Assembly (NCBI GenBank): GCA_958437935.1
Contig: CAUBPS010000008.1
Location: 44,032-108,031, forward strand
Length of the DNA: 64,000 nt
Direction of reading: 5' to 3'
Origin: an uncultured Collinsella sp.
GTDB lineage: Bacteria > Actinomycetota > Coriobacteriia > Coriobacteriales > Coriobacteriaceae
Shown here: positions 1 through 9,151 of the stretch, piece by piece
Position numbering within the stretch: the stretch's first letter is position 1
How the letters are laid out: each line of letters starts with the position of its first letter
The notes under the pieces: model-generated
What the model was told of the DNA's origin: nothing
Database searches by the model: none
What the model saw: only the letters and a program-made list of their open reading frames with translations
Translations under genes and position numbers: made by a program

Positions 1-2422
1 TGTAGCGGCGCTGGTTGCGGCCGATGGTGAGCGTGGACCCCGGCTGCACAAAGCGATGGATGGACACGGCGGCCTCGTGGCCGGCGGCGATGGCATCGAT
101 GGCAAAACTCGGACCGGTGTAGACGTCGCCGCCCACAAAGATGTCTGGCTCGGCGGTCTGGTAGGTCTGAGGATCGGCAAGGGCACCCTGACCGCGGCCA
201 AGCTCCACCTTGGAGCCAGCCAGCAGGTCGCCCCACACAATGGACTGGCCGATGGACATGACCACGCGGTCGGCATCGACGCGGCGCAGGTCGTTCTCGT
301 CGTACTCGGGCGCAAAACGGCCCTCGTCGTCAAAGACACGCGTGCAGCGCTTGAAGGTGATGCCGCGCACATGACCGGCCTCGTCCAGGTGAACCTCCTT
401 GGGGCCCCAACCGCAGCTGATGTGCGCGCCGTCCTCGATGGCCTCGCGACGCTCCTCCTCGCTGGCGGGCATCTGGGCCTCGCTCTCCAGGCAGAACATC
501 TCAACATGCTCAGAGCCCAGACGGCAGGCGTTGCGCGCGACATCGATAGCAACGTTGCCGCCGCCCACCACGATGGTGCGGCCGGGCAGCGCGTCAATCT
601 TGCCGCTGTTGACCTCGCGCAAGAAGTCGACGGCCACGGTCACGTCCTCGGCATCCTCACCCGGAATACCGGCAAGGCGGCCACCTTGGCAGCCAATAGC
701 CACGTAGAAGGCCTTAAAGCCCTGCGCGCGCAGCTCGTCGAGCGTCACATCGCGGCCGACCTCCACGCCGTAGCGGAACTCGGCGCCCATCAGGCGGATG
801 ACCTCGACCTCGGCCTCGATAACATCCTTCTGCAGCTTAAAGCTGGGAATGCCGTAGGTGAGCATGCCGCCCGGGCGCTCGTTCTTCTCGAACACGACGG
901 GCTTGTAGCCCTTCTCGGCCAGGTAGAAAGCGCAGGACAGACCGGCCGGGCCGGCGCCGATGATGGCGATCTTCTGGTCGAAGCCGCCGGCGCGCGTCGG
1001 CGTCACCACAGGCGGGACATAGCGGGTCGTGGCGTCCAGATCGCGCTGGGCGATGAACTTCTTGACCTCGTCGATGGCCACGGCGGCGTCCACGCGACCG
1101 CGGGTGCAGGCGTCCTCACAGCGGCGGTTGCACACGCGACCGCAGATAGCAGGCAGCGGGTTCTCGCGCTTGATGAGCGCCAGCGCCTCGTCATAGCGGC
1201 CCTGGGCCGCGAGCTTCAAATAGCCCTGAACGGCGACATGCGCGGGGCAGGCCGTCTTGCAGGGCGCCGTGCCGGACTCGTGCGTCTCAATACGGTTGTC
1301 GTTGCGGTAGTTGGGTGACCACTTGGTGTGGTCCCACTTGGTGGCATCGGGCAGCTCCTGGCGCGGATACTCGGGCACCTGTCCGCCGGCCTTTTTGCTG
1401 CAGAGCTTCTGGCCCAGCTTGGCGGCGCCGGCCGGGCACACCTCAACGCAGCGGCCGCACGCCACGCACTTGTCCTTCTCGACCTTGGCGACATAGGCCG
1501 AACGCGACAGGTTAGGCGTGTTGAACAGCTGCGAGGTACGCAGGGCGTAGCACACGTTGACGTTGCAGTTGCAGATGGCGAAGATCTTGTTCTCGCCGTC
1601 GATGTTCGTGATCTGGTGCACAAAGCCGTTGTCCTCGGCCTGGCGCAGGATGTCGTAGACCTCGTCGCGCGTCACGTAATGGCCGCGGTCGGTCTCGACC
1701 ACGTAGTCGGCCATATCGCCCACGGCGATGCACCAATCGGCCGGGTCGTCGGCGCAGCCCTCACCCATCACGCGACGGCTCGCGCGGCAGCTGCAGGTGC
1801 TGGCGGCATACTTGCCCTCGTATTTGTCGAGCCAATGCTCGATATGCTCAATGGGCACCGAGGTGCTCGTGGCGTCGATGGCTTTCTCGACCGGAATGAC
1901 GTGCATGCCGATGCCGGCGCCTCCGGGCGGCACCATCGGCGTGGCCTTGGACAGTGGGCCTTTGGATGCCTGCTCAAAGAACTTGGCATAGACCGGATGT
2001 TCCTCGAGCTGACTCACGCGCATGTTGAGGAACTCGGCGGAACCCGGCACCAGCATGGGCAGCACCCACTGCTTGGCGCGCTCGGGGTTTTCCCAGTTGT
2101 ACTCAAGCAGACCCGTGTAGCTCATGTCGTCGAGCATCTTCTCGATATCGGCTTCGGGCATGCCGGTGAGCTTGACCATCTCGGGCAGCGTATAGGGACG
2201 GCGCATCTTCATCTTGCAGAGCACTTCGGCCTGCTCGTCGGTTGCGGCCTCGGCAAACGACCAGTACTCGTAGCCCAGCAGCTCGTCGCGATGCAGCAGA
2301 CGGTTGGTGCAGTGCTCGCACAGCTTGACGATTGCCTCGCGCGGATGCTCCGGCAGCGGCGGCACGAACTCCGAACCGATGTCGGGCTCGGTGTAGCTAA
2401 TCCCCGGTCCGTTGAGAATCAT
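1..2422 (-). CDS. Fe-S/FAD NAD(P)-dependent oxidoreductase, partial at left edge
   Basis: I translated this from the minus strand; it is open to the window edge, so at least 807 residues are present and the C-terminus is missing. It starts at ATG 2422 (MILNGPGISY). The N-terminal third has clustered cysteines (CEHC near 25, a CSC...GC...WC group near 205-235). A 4Fe-4S motif CVACGRCVEVCP lies near 314. A Cys-rich GltD-type helical Fe-S domain (CKTACPAH...CGRVCNRRCEDAC) spans about 385-455. An FAD Rossmann motif (IIGAGPAG) is near 487 and an NAD(P)H motif (VVGGGNVA) near 615. The architecture is that of glutamate-synthase-small-subunit-like flavoproteins that move electrons between NAD(P)H, flavin and Fe-S centres; the substrate is unknown. 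It is divergent from a TetR gene, with palindromes in the shared promoter region. Confidence 0.85.
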   Translation of the reverse strand, partial: MILNGPGISYTEPDIGSEFVPPLPEHPREAIVKLCEHCTNRLLHRDELLGYEYWSFAEAATDEQAEVLCKMKMRRPYTLPEMVKLTGMPEADIEKMLDDMSYTGLLEYNWENPERAKQWVLPMLVPGSAEFLNMRVSQLEEHPVYAKFFEQASKGPLSKATPMVPPGGAGIGMHVIPVEKAIDATSTSVPIEHIEHWLDKYEGKYAASTCSCRASRRVMGEGCADDPADWCIAVGDMADYVVETDRGHYVTRDEVYDILRQAEDNGFVHQITNIDGENKIFAICNCNVNVCYALRTSQLFNTPNLSRSAYVAKVEKDKCVACGRCVEVCPAGAAKLGQKLCSKKAGGQVPEYPRQELPDATKWDHTKWSPNYRNDNRIETHESGTAPCKTACPAHVAVQGYLKLAAQGRYDEALALIKRENPLPAICGRVCNRRCEDACTRGRVDAAVAIDEVKKFIAQRDLDATTRYVPPVVTPTRAGGFDQKIAIIGAGPAGLSCAFYLAEKGYKPVVFEKNERPGGMLTYGIPSFKLQKDVIEAEVEVIRLMGAEFRYGVEVGRDVTLDELRAQGFKAFYVAIGCQGGRLAGIPGEDAEDVTVAVDFLREVNSGKIDALPGRTIVVGGGNVAIDVARNACRLGSEHVEMFCLESEAQMPASEEERREAIEDGAHISCGWGPKEVHLDEAGHVRGITFKRCTRVFDDEGRFAPEYDENDLRRVDADRVVMSIGQSIVWGDLLAGSKVELGRGQGALADPQTYQTAEPDIFVGGDVYTGPSFAIDAIAAGHEAAVSIHRFVQPGSTLTIGRNQRRY

Positions 2423-2515
2423 GGTTGTCCCTTCTCTTGCCGCAGCCCGGCGAGACCGCGGCGCCCCTCTTTTTTTGCAGGCTGGGCATGCCCCATGCCG
2501 TTCACCCGCCATTAG

Positions 2516-2553
2516 TTGACATTGTGTCAAAAATAGTATTGACGAACCGTCAA
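2516..2553. promoter_or_regulatory. Two matched palindromes, probable TetR-family operators
   Basis: TTGACATTGTGTCAA (2516-2530) and TTGACGAACCGTCAA (2539-2553) are both perfect 6-bp inverted repeats around a 3-bp spacer. Their centres are 23 bp apart. A further half-site-like CGAACGGTCA lies near 2573-2582. They sit in the divergent intergenic region between the oxidoreductase and the TetR gene and overlap possible -35 hexamers. Control of both directions by the adjacent TetR protein is inferred. Confidence 0.65.
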
Positions 2554-2611
2554 CAATATTCAAGACTGTTAGGCGAACGGTCAGGCAAAAGAGGATGAAA
2601 GGCGGCAGAAC

Positions 2612-3274
2612 ATGGGCAACACGTACGCAGATATCCCTGTGGCCGACGCCACTCTTGCGTCCGATAGCGCGGCAAAGCGCCTGACGGGCGACGAACGCCG
2701 TCGCGAGATTCTCGATGCCGTGCGCACCGTAAGCTCCGAGCTGGGCGTGTCGCATCTATCCGTCTCGGCCGTGACCAAGCGAGCCGGCTGCACGCGCTCG
2801 CTGTTCTACCACTACTTCGCCGATATGGACGCCGCTGTCACCGCCGTCATGGACGAGGCAATCGACGGTTTTATCTCCGAACTCGAGCAGTGGAACGCCG
2901 GCCGCACGGTTGGCGACATCGAAGGCGCACTCGACACCGTCGCCCCGCTCTTTAAGCGCCTGGTCGCCAGCGGCCACGAGCTGCCGAGTACGCTCACCTC
3001 AAGCAGTGGCGCGCTCTACGGCGGCTTTTTACACAACGTGGTCCAGCGTGTGGCGCAGTATATCTGCGACACCACCGTGGTGGATTTTGTCGCCCATCAT
3101 GAGCTACGCATCGACCATGTCTACGAGACGTTCTACACCCTCATCATGGGGTTGTTGATGTATATCCGCACGCACCCCGATGTGCCCGACGAGACGGTCA
3201 AGGAAATCATCGCCTCGACACTCCACATCGAGGGCTATACCGCCAAGTATCCGGAGCGCAAGCCCCAGGACTGA
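2612..3274 (+). CDS. TetR/AcrR-family transcriptional regulator
   Basis: 220 residues. A typical TetR N-terminal helix-turn-helix is seen at about 29-78 (RREILDAVRTV, then LSVSAVTKRAGCTRSLFYHYF), followed by a helical ligand-binding half. The ATG follows AAAGGCGGCAGAAC, a modest ribosome site. The gene is divergent from the Fe-S flavoprotein and 63 bp upstream of the membrane-protein gene on the same strand, so it probably controls one or both. The inducer cannot be told from sequence. Confidence 0.9.
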   Translation: MGNTYADIPVADATLASDSAAKRLTGDERRREILDAVRTVSSELGVSHLSVSAVTKRAGCTRSLFYHYFADMDAAVTAVMDEAIDGFISELEQWNAGRTVGDIEGALDTVAPLFKRLVASGHELPSTLTSSSGALYGGFLHNVVQRVAQYICDTTVVDFVAHHELRIDHVYETFYTLIMGLLMYIRTHPDVPDETVKEIIASTLHIEGYTAKYPERKPQD

Positions 3275-3337
3275 CGACATTTGGCCAAACTGCCCGCGAT
3301 CAGAAGAGGGGCCGCGGGCGTGTGAAAGGAGAGCAGC

Positions 3338-4345
3338 ATGCTGTTCGATGTTTGGGGTAGCGATACCCTTATCCACTGGGCCGGCTGGGCCATGGTCTTT
3401 ATTGGCCTGATCGTGCTCAACGAGGTCGGCCGCCGCACCAAGCTGGGCGCGGCCATCATCTTTGGCGTGGCTCCGCTGGCCATGACCATCTACTGCGTCG
3501 CCATCGCCGTCGGCGTTTCGCAGGGTGCCGAGTGGGCGCTCACCAACCCCACCCATGTGTACCAGAACAGCTGGTTCCACTACGCCAAGGTATACGCGGC
3601 GCTGGCCGGTTGCTGGGGCTTCATCGCCATTAAGTATCAGTGGGGTAAGATCGGCAAGGCGCACTGGTTCCGCGCGTGGCCGTTTGTGATCGTCGCCATC
3701 AACATCATGATCGCCGTCGTGTCCGACTTTGAGAGCGCCTATCACTTCTTCGTCCTGGGCCAGTCCACTTGGGTCACCTCCGAGGGCGCCACGCAACTCG
3801 CCGGTTGGAATAACGTGTTCAACGGTATCGCCGGTATCATCAACATCTTCTGCATGACCGGTTGGTGGAGCGTATACGCCTCCGAGGACAAGACCGACAT
3901 GCTGTGGCCCGACATGACATGGGTCTACATCATCGCCTACGACATCTGGAACTTCTGCTACACCTACAACTGCCTGCCCACCCACTCCTGGTTCTGCGGC
4001 TTTGCGCTGCTGCTGGCGCCCACCGTCGCCGCCTTTATCTGGAACAAGGGCGGCTGGATCCAGAACCGCGCCTTTACGCTGGCCATTTGGTGCATGTTTG
4101 CCCAGGTGTTCCCGTACTTCCAGGAGGAGTCTATCTTTGTGACCCACTCCACGCTCGACCCCGCCGCTGCCACCGCGGTCTCCATCGCCGCGCTGGTCGC
4201 CAACATCGCCGCGATCATCTACGTCGCCTACCGTGCCAAGAAGCTCGGCCGCAATCCCTACAAGCAGGATGTCTTTGAGGGCACCAGCGATTGGGAGAAG
4301 GCTACCGCTCGCCGCGCCAAGGTGGATTACGCACACGCCGAATAA
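3338..4345 (+). CDS. Multi-pass membrane protein, DUF5692-like
   Basis: 335 residues rich in Trp, Tyr and Phe with roughly nine or ten hydrophobic segments, beginning MLFDVWGSDTLIHWAGWAMV and ending in a short charged cytoplasmic tail. A good Shine-Dalgarno (GAAAGGAGAGCAGC) precedes the ATG. I recognise the overall sequence as resembling the DUF5692 family common in Coriobacteriia; no catalytic motif is known to me. Proximity to a TetR regulator and an Fe-S flavoprotein suggests a substrate-inducible redox or transport module, which is inference only. Confidence 0.75.
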   Translation: MLFDVWGSDTLIHWAGWAMVFIGLIVLNEVGRRTKLGAAIIFGVAPLAMTIYCVAIAVGVSQGAEWALTNPTHVYQNSWFHYAKVYAALAGCWGFIAIKYQWGKIGKAHWFRAWPFVIVAINIMIAVVSDFESAYHFFVLGQSTWVTSEGATQLAGWNNVFNGIAGIINIFCMTGWWSVYASEDKTDMLWPDMTWVYIIAYDIWNFCYTYNCLPTHSWFCGFALLLAPTVAAFIWNKGGWIQNRAFTLAIWCMFAQVFPYFQEESIFVTHSTLDPAAATAVSIAALVANIAAIIYVAYRAKKLGRNPYKQDVFEGTSDWEKATARRAKVDYAHAE

Positions 4346-4412
4346 CATATTTATCCCGTCCACATTTGGATGTAGGCAAACTTAGCCGATGCCGCAATCG
4401 CGCGTCATGCGC

Positions 4413-4451
4413 AGCCCCGGAAAGCGATTCGCCCGCTTTCCGGGGCTTTTT
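4413..4451 (+). terminator. Rho-independent terminator after the DUF5692-like gene
   Basis: A perfect 14-bp GC-rich stem (AGCCCCGGAAAGCG / CGCTTTCCGGGGCT) with a 7-nt loop is followed directly by TTTTT. It closes the tetR-membrane protein unit. The rest of 4346-4599 holds no gene; an A/T-rich stretch at 4480-4560 probably carries the promoter for the next gene. Confidence 0.85.
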
Positions 4452-4599
4452 GTTGTTGCGCGCATTCCCGCGCATATTCCATTCGCGCACACATTCAAAA
4501 CCTCTCGCACAGATAAAATCAGATTTCCAACCGCCTGACAGCCCTATGTGACCCCAATTTTGGGTACATTGTTGTCCCGATATTGAGCTTGGGGGATAT

Positions 4600-6102
4600 A
4601 TGAAAGATGAGACGATGGACCAAGAGGATGCGGCCCAAGATGCAGAAGCATGCGCCGAGGCCCTGGAGAGCCTAGACCAGATCGCGCTGGCCGAGATTGC
4701 GTTTGACGATTCGAGCGTTGATGTGCAGGATGAGCCGGAAATCGAGGCGCAGCCCGATGATCAGGATGCAAAAGACGATGGCGCCGCGCCCACCGAAGAC
4801 GAGGCGAGGCACGAGGAATCCGAATGCGAGGCCGACGACCAGCCCAAATCCGACACGAGCGAGGAAACCATCTTGCTCGACAGCTTGCCGGCCGAAGATT
4901 CGCTGACCCGCGAGCTCCCTGGCTTAGGCTCCGCGCCTGCCGTGGACGAGACCATCGCCATGGGCGATATTCCCCTGCCGTCCGTTCCCTCGGCGCGCGA
5001 GGCCGAGGTTCGTCATCGCAAGATGTCGCCCAAGCGCCGCAATCTGATGGTCGCTGGCGTTGTGGCCGTCGCGCTCGTCGCCGGCGGCGCAGGCTATGCT
5101 GCCTGGAACGGATACCGGCAAGAGCAGGCTGCCATCGCCGCCGCCAATGCCCACACGATGATGTCAGTGCAGATTGGCATGCATGCCGCGGGCCTCGACT
5201 GTTCCACCGGCTCCAAGATTCCCGTACAGGTGAGCGGTCAGGACGCTGATGGCTCCTCCGTGAGCGAAACGCTCTATGTTGACGAGCACGGCCGCGGCAT
5301 CAAACTGCTGCCCGGCGATTACACGCTCTCCATTGCCGCCTCCCCCATCGCGTCCGACGGCACCGTCTATACCGTGCCGACCACCAAGGCGCAGGTCACG
5401 ATCAAGAGCGACGGACAGGACCTAAGCAGCCAGGCCGCCTTTAGGCTCAAGGTGCCTTCGGCCGACACGGTGACTGACGACCAGATCGATGCCGCCGCCA
5501 AGTATGCCGAGGAGGGAGGCACGAGCTCCGCCGCGGCTGCCAAAGTGCTCCAGCAGGCGGCAACCGCACGGCGCGACGCCGCCGTCAATGCCGTGAGCGC
5601 GCAAAAGGCACAGGCAGCCCGCGATGCTGACGCTCGCCACAAGGCAACCGATCTCTACCAGCTCGATATCCCCGTCGAGTGGTACGGCAAGGTCGAGACT
5701 TGGCAAAATGGCAGCACGCTATGCATCTATCTTGCCGGCGACAGCGATACGCCGATTGTGACGCTCGTCGCGGTGCGCGAGGGCGAGAGCTTTACGCCCG
5801 ATGAGGGCGATACGGTTTTGGGTGCGGCCAATCTAGGCAACGGTTATACCGTCTACGCCAGCGGCCCCGTCTATCCGTACGTGGTGCCCCAGACCATCAA
5901 CGGACGGACGCAGAATCCCGTGTCAACCTACCCCATGGACACGGCCATTGAGCTTGTCGAGCTCACGACCGGTAACCGCTACACCTATAGCCAGATCAAG
6001 AACGTACTGGTCGGCAAAGACGGCAAGGCAGACGCCGCGACCAAACTTGAGACCGACTACCTCGCGCAGATCCTGCTGCCGAGCATCAAGACCCAGGACT
6101 AG
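4600..6102 (+). CDS. Membrane-anchored protein with acidic cytoplasmic N-terminus
   Basis: 500 residues. Residues 1-140 are very acidic and low complexity (Glu/Asp/Ala/Gln), and a basic KRR precedes a single transmembrane segment at about 150-168 (LMVAGVVAVALVAGGAGYAA). The remaining 330 residues are therefore probably extracellular: a beta-rich part, an Ala/Lys helical stretch near 290-350, then a second globular part. I do not recognise the family. ATG 4600 follows GGGGGATAT; an alternative start is ATG 4615. No functional call is made. Confidence 0.7.
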   Translation: MKDETMDQEDAAQDAEACAEALESLDQIALAEIAFDDSSVDVQDEPEIEAQPDDQDAKDDGAAPTEDEARHEESECEADDQPKSDTSEETILLDSLPAEDSLTRELPGLGSAPAVDETIAMGDIPLPSVPSAREAEVRHRKMSPKRRNLMVAGVVAVALVAGGAGYAAWNGYRQEQAAIAAANAHTMMSVQIGMHAAGLDCSTGSKIPVQVSGQDADGSSVSETLYVDEHGRGIKLLPGDYTLSIAASPIASDGTVYTVPTTKAQVTIKSDGQDLSSQAAFRLKVPSADTVTDDQIDAAAKYAEEGGTSSAAAAKVLQQAATARRDAAVNAVSAQKAQAARDADARHKATDLYQLDIPVEWYGKVETWQNGSTLCIYLAGDSDTPIVTLVAVREGESFTPDEGDTVLGAANLGNGYTVYASGPVYPYVVPQTINGRTQNPVSTYPMDTAIELVELTTGNRYTYSQIKNVLVGKDGKADAATKLETDYLAQILLPSIKTQD

Positions 6103-6175
6103 CCGGGCGCAGCAAGGTGCTCCCCAACCGTGATGAAGGAGCCAGGAGGTCCTGACCCCACAGGTCCATAGATGA

Positions 6176-7528
6176 TTAGGCAAGGAGCCACTTCCATGCG
6201 GGCACAACGTGTACCACACCATGCTCGCATGGAATATCGGTCTGTTCATCCATGGTAACGATTGCCGACTCGCCAAGATCGAACTGGGCCATCGAGACAT
6301 CAAGCGCGGCAATTTCGCGCTCGCGCGTTTTCTCACTTGCCATATCTACACTCACCTGAATCAGGCTATAAGCCCGCATGAGAAGCGCGTCCCCAGCCAC
6401 AAAGTCCACCTCATGGCTTTTGCTCTTCTCTTTGATCAGCAGGCGGCAGACCGAGCCGGTCCTCACCGCGGGAGTCCTTCTTCTTAGCGCATTGAACACT
6501 GCGGTCTCGAGCCTCTGGCCCTGGTCCAATGCCGATGCGGGAGAGAATGCTCCAAACATCGCAGGGTCGACAGCGTAGACCTTAGACGCAGACCGCATGT
6601 TATTTGCCAGTGAACGCGTGAACTCCGGCACAGAAAATAACAGGTAGGCGTCCTCATAATACTCAAGTAAATCGCTGAGCGAATTACGACTGACGGGTAT
6701 CTGTCTGCTCTTGAACTCGTTGTACACTTTGTTCACTGACAGCTCTCGTCCCGAAGATGCCATACACCGCGTCAAGAACAGCGATGCCAGGCGAGGGTTC
6801 TTGACGTCGTAACGTTCAACGACGTCCATGGCGACCGTTCGCGAAGCATATTCCTGTAGTAGCTGAATCGCGTCTGCAGGCGCCTGCTCAAGTGTCGCGA
6901 TGAATCCCCCTCGTTCAAGATACCCGATCAGATGATGTCGAAGCAGCGCTGCATCGCTCGGGGAAAAGGTCGCATCTGGCTCGGGAACGCTCCCCGTCTT
7001 ATATCGAACGTATTCCGAAAAACTCAACGGAAAAAGCTCTCGCACAAGAGAACGACCCCTGAACTCGCTCTTAAGTTCTGAGGACAGCATCTTAGAAGAA
7101 GATCCCGTCACATAGACGGTCGCTTTCTCCGTATCGACTACACGCCGCAGAAACGCACCCCATTCGGGAATTTCTTGGATCTCGTCAAAGAAAATGTAAG
7201 CGCCCTCGGTTCGAGCAGCAGGATACAGCGCATAGAACGTGTCGAGCACGTCCGCCAGCAGCGATGGCTCATACGGGCGCAAGCGCTCATCCTCAAAATT
7301 GAAGTAAAGCATCCGGTCAAGCTCGACGCCCCGGCTCTGAAGCCGCCGCATCTCCTGATACAGGCGATACGTCTTTCCACAACGGCGGGCCCCCACAATC
7401 ACATATACGATGTTGTCGCGCTTTGGCTCCTGTGGGTTTCCTAGATCAAGGTCTCGCTCAAAGACCTGCGGAACCCCCTGCTGTTCAAAGTCCTTTATTT
7501 TCTGGGCGATCAAGTCGTTGAATGCCAT
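6176..7528 (-). CDS. AAA ATPase of the AAA_14/DUF4143 type
   Basis: 450 residues. Walker A is GARRCGKT near 46-53 and Walker B is YIFFDEIQEIPEWG near 110-123, followed by the sensor-like VYVTGSSSKML. The C-terminal half matches the DUF4143 region, with a restriction-endonuclease-like EVDF motif near 375. Such proteins are widespread, often strain-variable, and mostly uncharacterised. The start ATG 7528 lies just inside a long hairpin (7537-7596), suggesting autoregulation. Codon use is less GC-rich than in neighbouring core genes, compatible with transfer. Confidence 0.8.
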   Translation of the reverse strand: MAFNDLIAQKIKDFEQQGVPQVFERDLDLGNPQEPKRDNIVYVIVGARRCGKTYRLYQEMRRLQSRGVELDRMLYFNFEDERLRPYEPSLLADVLDTFYALYPAARTEGAYIFFDEIQEIPEWGAFLRRVVDTEKATVYVTGSSSKMLSSELKSEFRGRSLVRELFPLSFSEYVRYKTGSVPEPDATFSPSDAALLRHHLIGYLERGGFIATLEQAPADAIQLLQEYASRTVAMDVVERYDVKNPRLASLFLTRCMASSGRELSVNKVYNEFKSRQIPVSRNSLSDLLEYYEDAYLLFSVPEFTRSLANNMRSASKVYAVDPAMFGAFSPASALDQGQRLETAVFNALRRRTPAVRTGSVCRLLIKEKSKSHEVDFVAGDALLMRAYSLIQVSVDMASEKTREREIAALDVSMAQFDLGESAIVTMDEQTDIPCEHGVVHVVPAWKWLLA

Positions 7529-7536
7529 GATTCTCC

Positions 7537-7596
7537 AATCTTGCTCTCTAGCTAATCAAAATTATAACGATTCTTGATTAGCAGGAGAGCAAGATT
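7537..7596. repeat. 23-bp-arm inverted repeat upstream of the DUF4143 ATPase
   Basis: Left arm 7537-7559 (starting AATCTTGCTCTC) and right arm 7574-7596 (ending GAGAGCAAGATT) pair at 21 of 23 positions around a 14-bp A/T-rich loop. It lies 9 bp upstream of the ATPase start codon, so on the minus strand it would form a leader hairpin or a dyad operator. Confidence 0.75.
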
Positions 7597-7716
7597 ATGC
7601 GTAACTTGATTAATGGATAAGCAAGTTTTCTATTAGTGGCCCCTCCCGGAGGATATCGAGCGGCCGAGGGGGGGCAGGCATGGACGCCTCTAGCCGAAAA
7701 CAAAGTAGCTAAAAAA

Positions 7717-7984
7717 GCCCCATTACAGTTTGAGTCGTCCGAAAGGGCGGCTCTTTTCCGTTGCATGGCTATACGATTGAGCCGTACCGGTGGTCGCTGG
7801 CCGACCGCCCCGGACGGCCGTCAGCCCCTGCCCCGTAGAGGGCCCGGGACGTGTTGCCGCCGGGGCGGGAGGTGCCGCGGGGAACGACTGAATAGAGATG
7901 TGCCGGGCCCGGACCGGGCCACGGCCGGGTAATGTGGGTGTTCGCCTCCGCGGCTTACGGCCGGCTCAAGGGAGAGGATACACC
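7717..7984 (+). ncRNA. Candidate bridge-RNA region in the IS110 left end
   Basis: About 268 bp of GC-rich DNA between the element's left edge and the transposase carries no convincing gene and contains several self-complementary tracts, for example GGTCGCTGGCCGACC near 7792-7806 and GGCCCGG/CCGGGCC around 7841-7920. IS110-group elements are known to encode a bridge (seek) RNA in this position. Presence of the RNA here is inferred from layout and was not folded computationally. Confidence 0.5.
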
Positions 7985-9151
7985 ATGCCTGCTGAAGAGA
8001 TGTCCGTGGCCTACCTTGGGATCGACGTCGGGAAGAGCTCGCACAGCGCGTGCGCGCTCGATGCGGGCGGGGGCGTCGCCTTCAGGGCCGAGCTGGCCAA
8101 CAGGCCCGACGACATCGACCGGCTGCTCGAGCGTGCCGGCTCCGGCGCGCTGGTCGTCGTCGACCAGAAGCGAAACATCGGCGCGCTGGTCCTCGCGCGC
8201 GCCCATGTGCACGGGAACCCCTGCGCCTACCTGCCCGGATATGCCGAGAAGCAGGCCCGCGGGATGTTCCCCGGCATCGCTAAGACCGACGCCATCGACG
8301 CCGAGGTAATCGCGCGCACCGCGCTCGGCGTGCCCCGCGCCCTCAGGCCGGCGCCCGAGGAGCCCGAGGGGACCGCCTCGCTGCGGATCCTGTCGTCGCA
8401 GCGCGAGTTCGCGTCGTCCGCCAGGACCCGCGCGAAGAACAGGCTCCGCGCGACCCTGCTCGAGGCCGATCCCGCGCTCGAGGGCGCGGTCGACCCGTCT
8501 AGCCGATGGCAGGTGTCGATGCTGGCCAAGTTCGGCGGGGCCGCCGGGTGCTCCGCCGCCGGCTGGCGCAGGTTCTCGAGCGCCGCCAGGCGCGCGGGCG
8601 CCCCCGCGGCGGGGGCCAGGAGGCTCTGGGAGGCGCTGCTGGCCTCGTCGCGCTCGGGAAGGCGCCTGCCGGCCGGCGAGGACGTCGCGGTCCGGATACT
8701 CGCCCGGGAGATAGCCTCCCTCGACGCCGACATCGAGGAGCTCGACTCGCTCGTGGCCGACTCGCTGGCGGGCGACGAGGTCTACGAGTGCCTCCTCACG
8801 GTGCCCGGGATCGGCCCCAAGACCGCCGCGGCGCTGGTGACGTCGATCGACATATCCGCGTTCAGGGGACACGACGAGCTCGCGAGCTACTGCGGCGTGG
8901 CGCCGCGCGACAGGCGCTCCGGGAGCAGCATCAGGTCGACGTCGCCGCAGCACGGCGGGAACAGGCAGCTCAAGAACCCGCTCATATTCAGCTGCAACTC
9001 CCTCATCGGCACGGACAACAGGTTCGGGAGGTACTACGAGGAGTGCAGGGCGAGGGGGATGAGGCACAGCAAGGCGCTGAAGGCGGTCGCGAGGAAGAGG
9101 CTCAAGGTCATCTACGCGATCATGCGCGACGCCGTCCCGTACGCGGCCTAG
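7985..9151 (+). CDS. IS110-family transposase (DEDD + Transposase_20)
   Basis: 388 residues from ATG 7985, preceded by GGGAGAGGATACACC; an in-frame ATG at 7898 lacks a ribosome site and would read into the non-coding left end. The N-terminal DEDD RuvC-like domain starts YLGIDVGKSSHSACALD and includes KTDAIDAEVIART. The C-terminal Transposase_20 (HhH-like) domain contains TVPGIGPKTAAALV and YCGVAPRDRRSGSS, with the family's conserved catalytic serine region. It catalyses excision to a circle and sequence-directed reinsertion. The reading frame is intact, so the element may be active. Confidence 0.93.
   Translation: MPAEEMSVAYLGIDVGKSSHSACALDAGGGVAFRAELANRPDDIDRLLERAGSGALVVVDQKRNIGALVLARAHVHGNPCAYLPGYAEKQARGMFPGIAKTDAIDAEVIARTALGVPRALRPAPEEPEGTASLRILSSQREFASSARTRAKNRLRATLLEADPALEGAVDPSSRWQVSMLAKFGGAAGCSAAGWRRFSSAARRAGAPAAGARRLWEALLASSRSGRRLPAGEDVAVRILAREIASLDADIEELDSLVADSLAGDEVYECLLTVPGIGPKTAAALVTSIDISAFRGHDELASYCGVAPRDRRSGSSIRSTSPQHGGNRQLKNPLIFSCNSLIGTDNRFGRYYEECRARGMRHSKALKAVARKRLKVIYAIMRDAVPYAA

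Noticed and set aside
56..2515. Two long plus-strand reading frames (420 and 395 aa)
   Set aside because: They are shadows of the minus-strand Fe-S/FAD oxidoreductase, whose translation shows clear cofactor motifs.
3104..4363. 419-aa minus-strand reading frame
   Set aside because: Antisense to the DUF5692-like gene, no ribosome site or recognisable motif.
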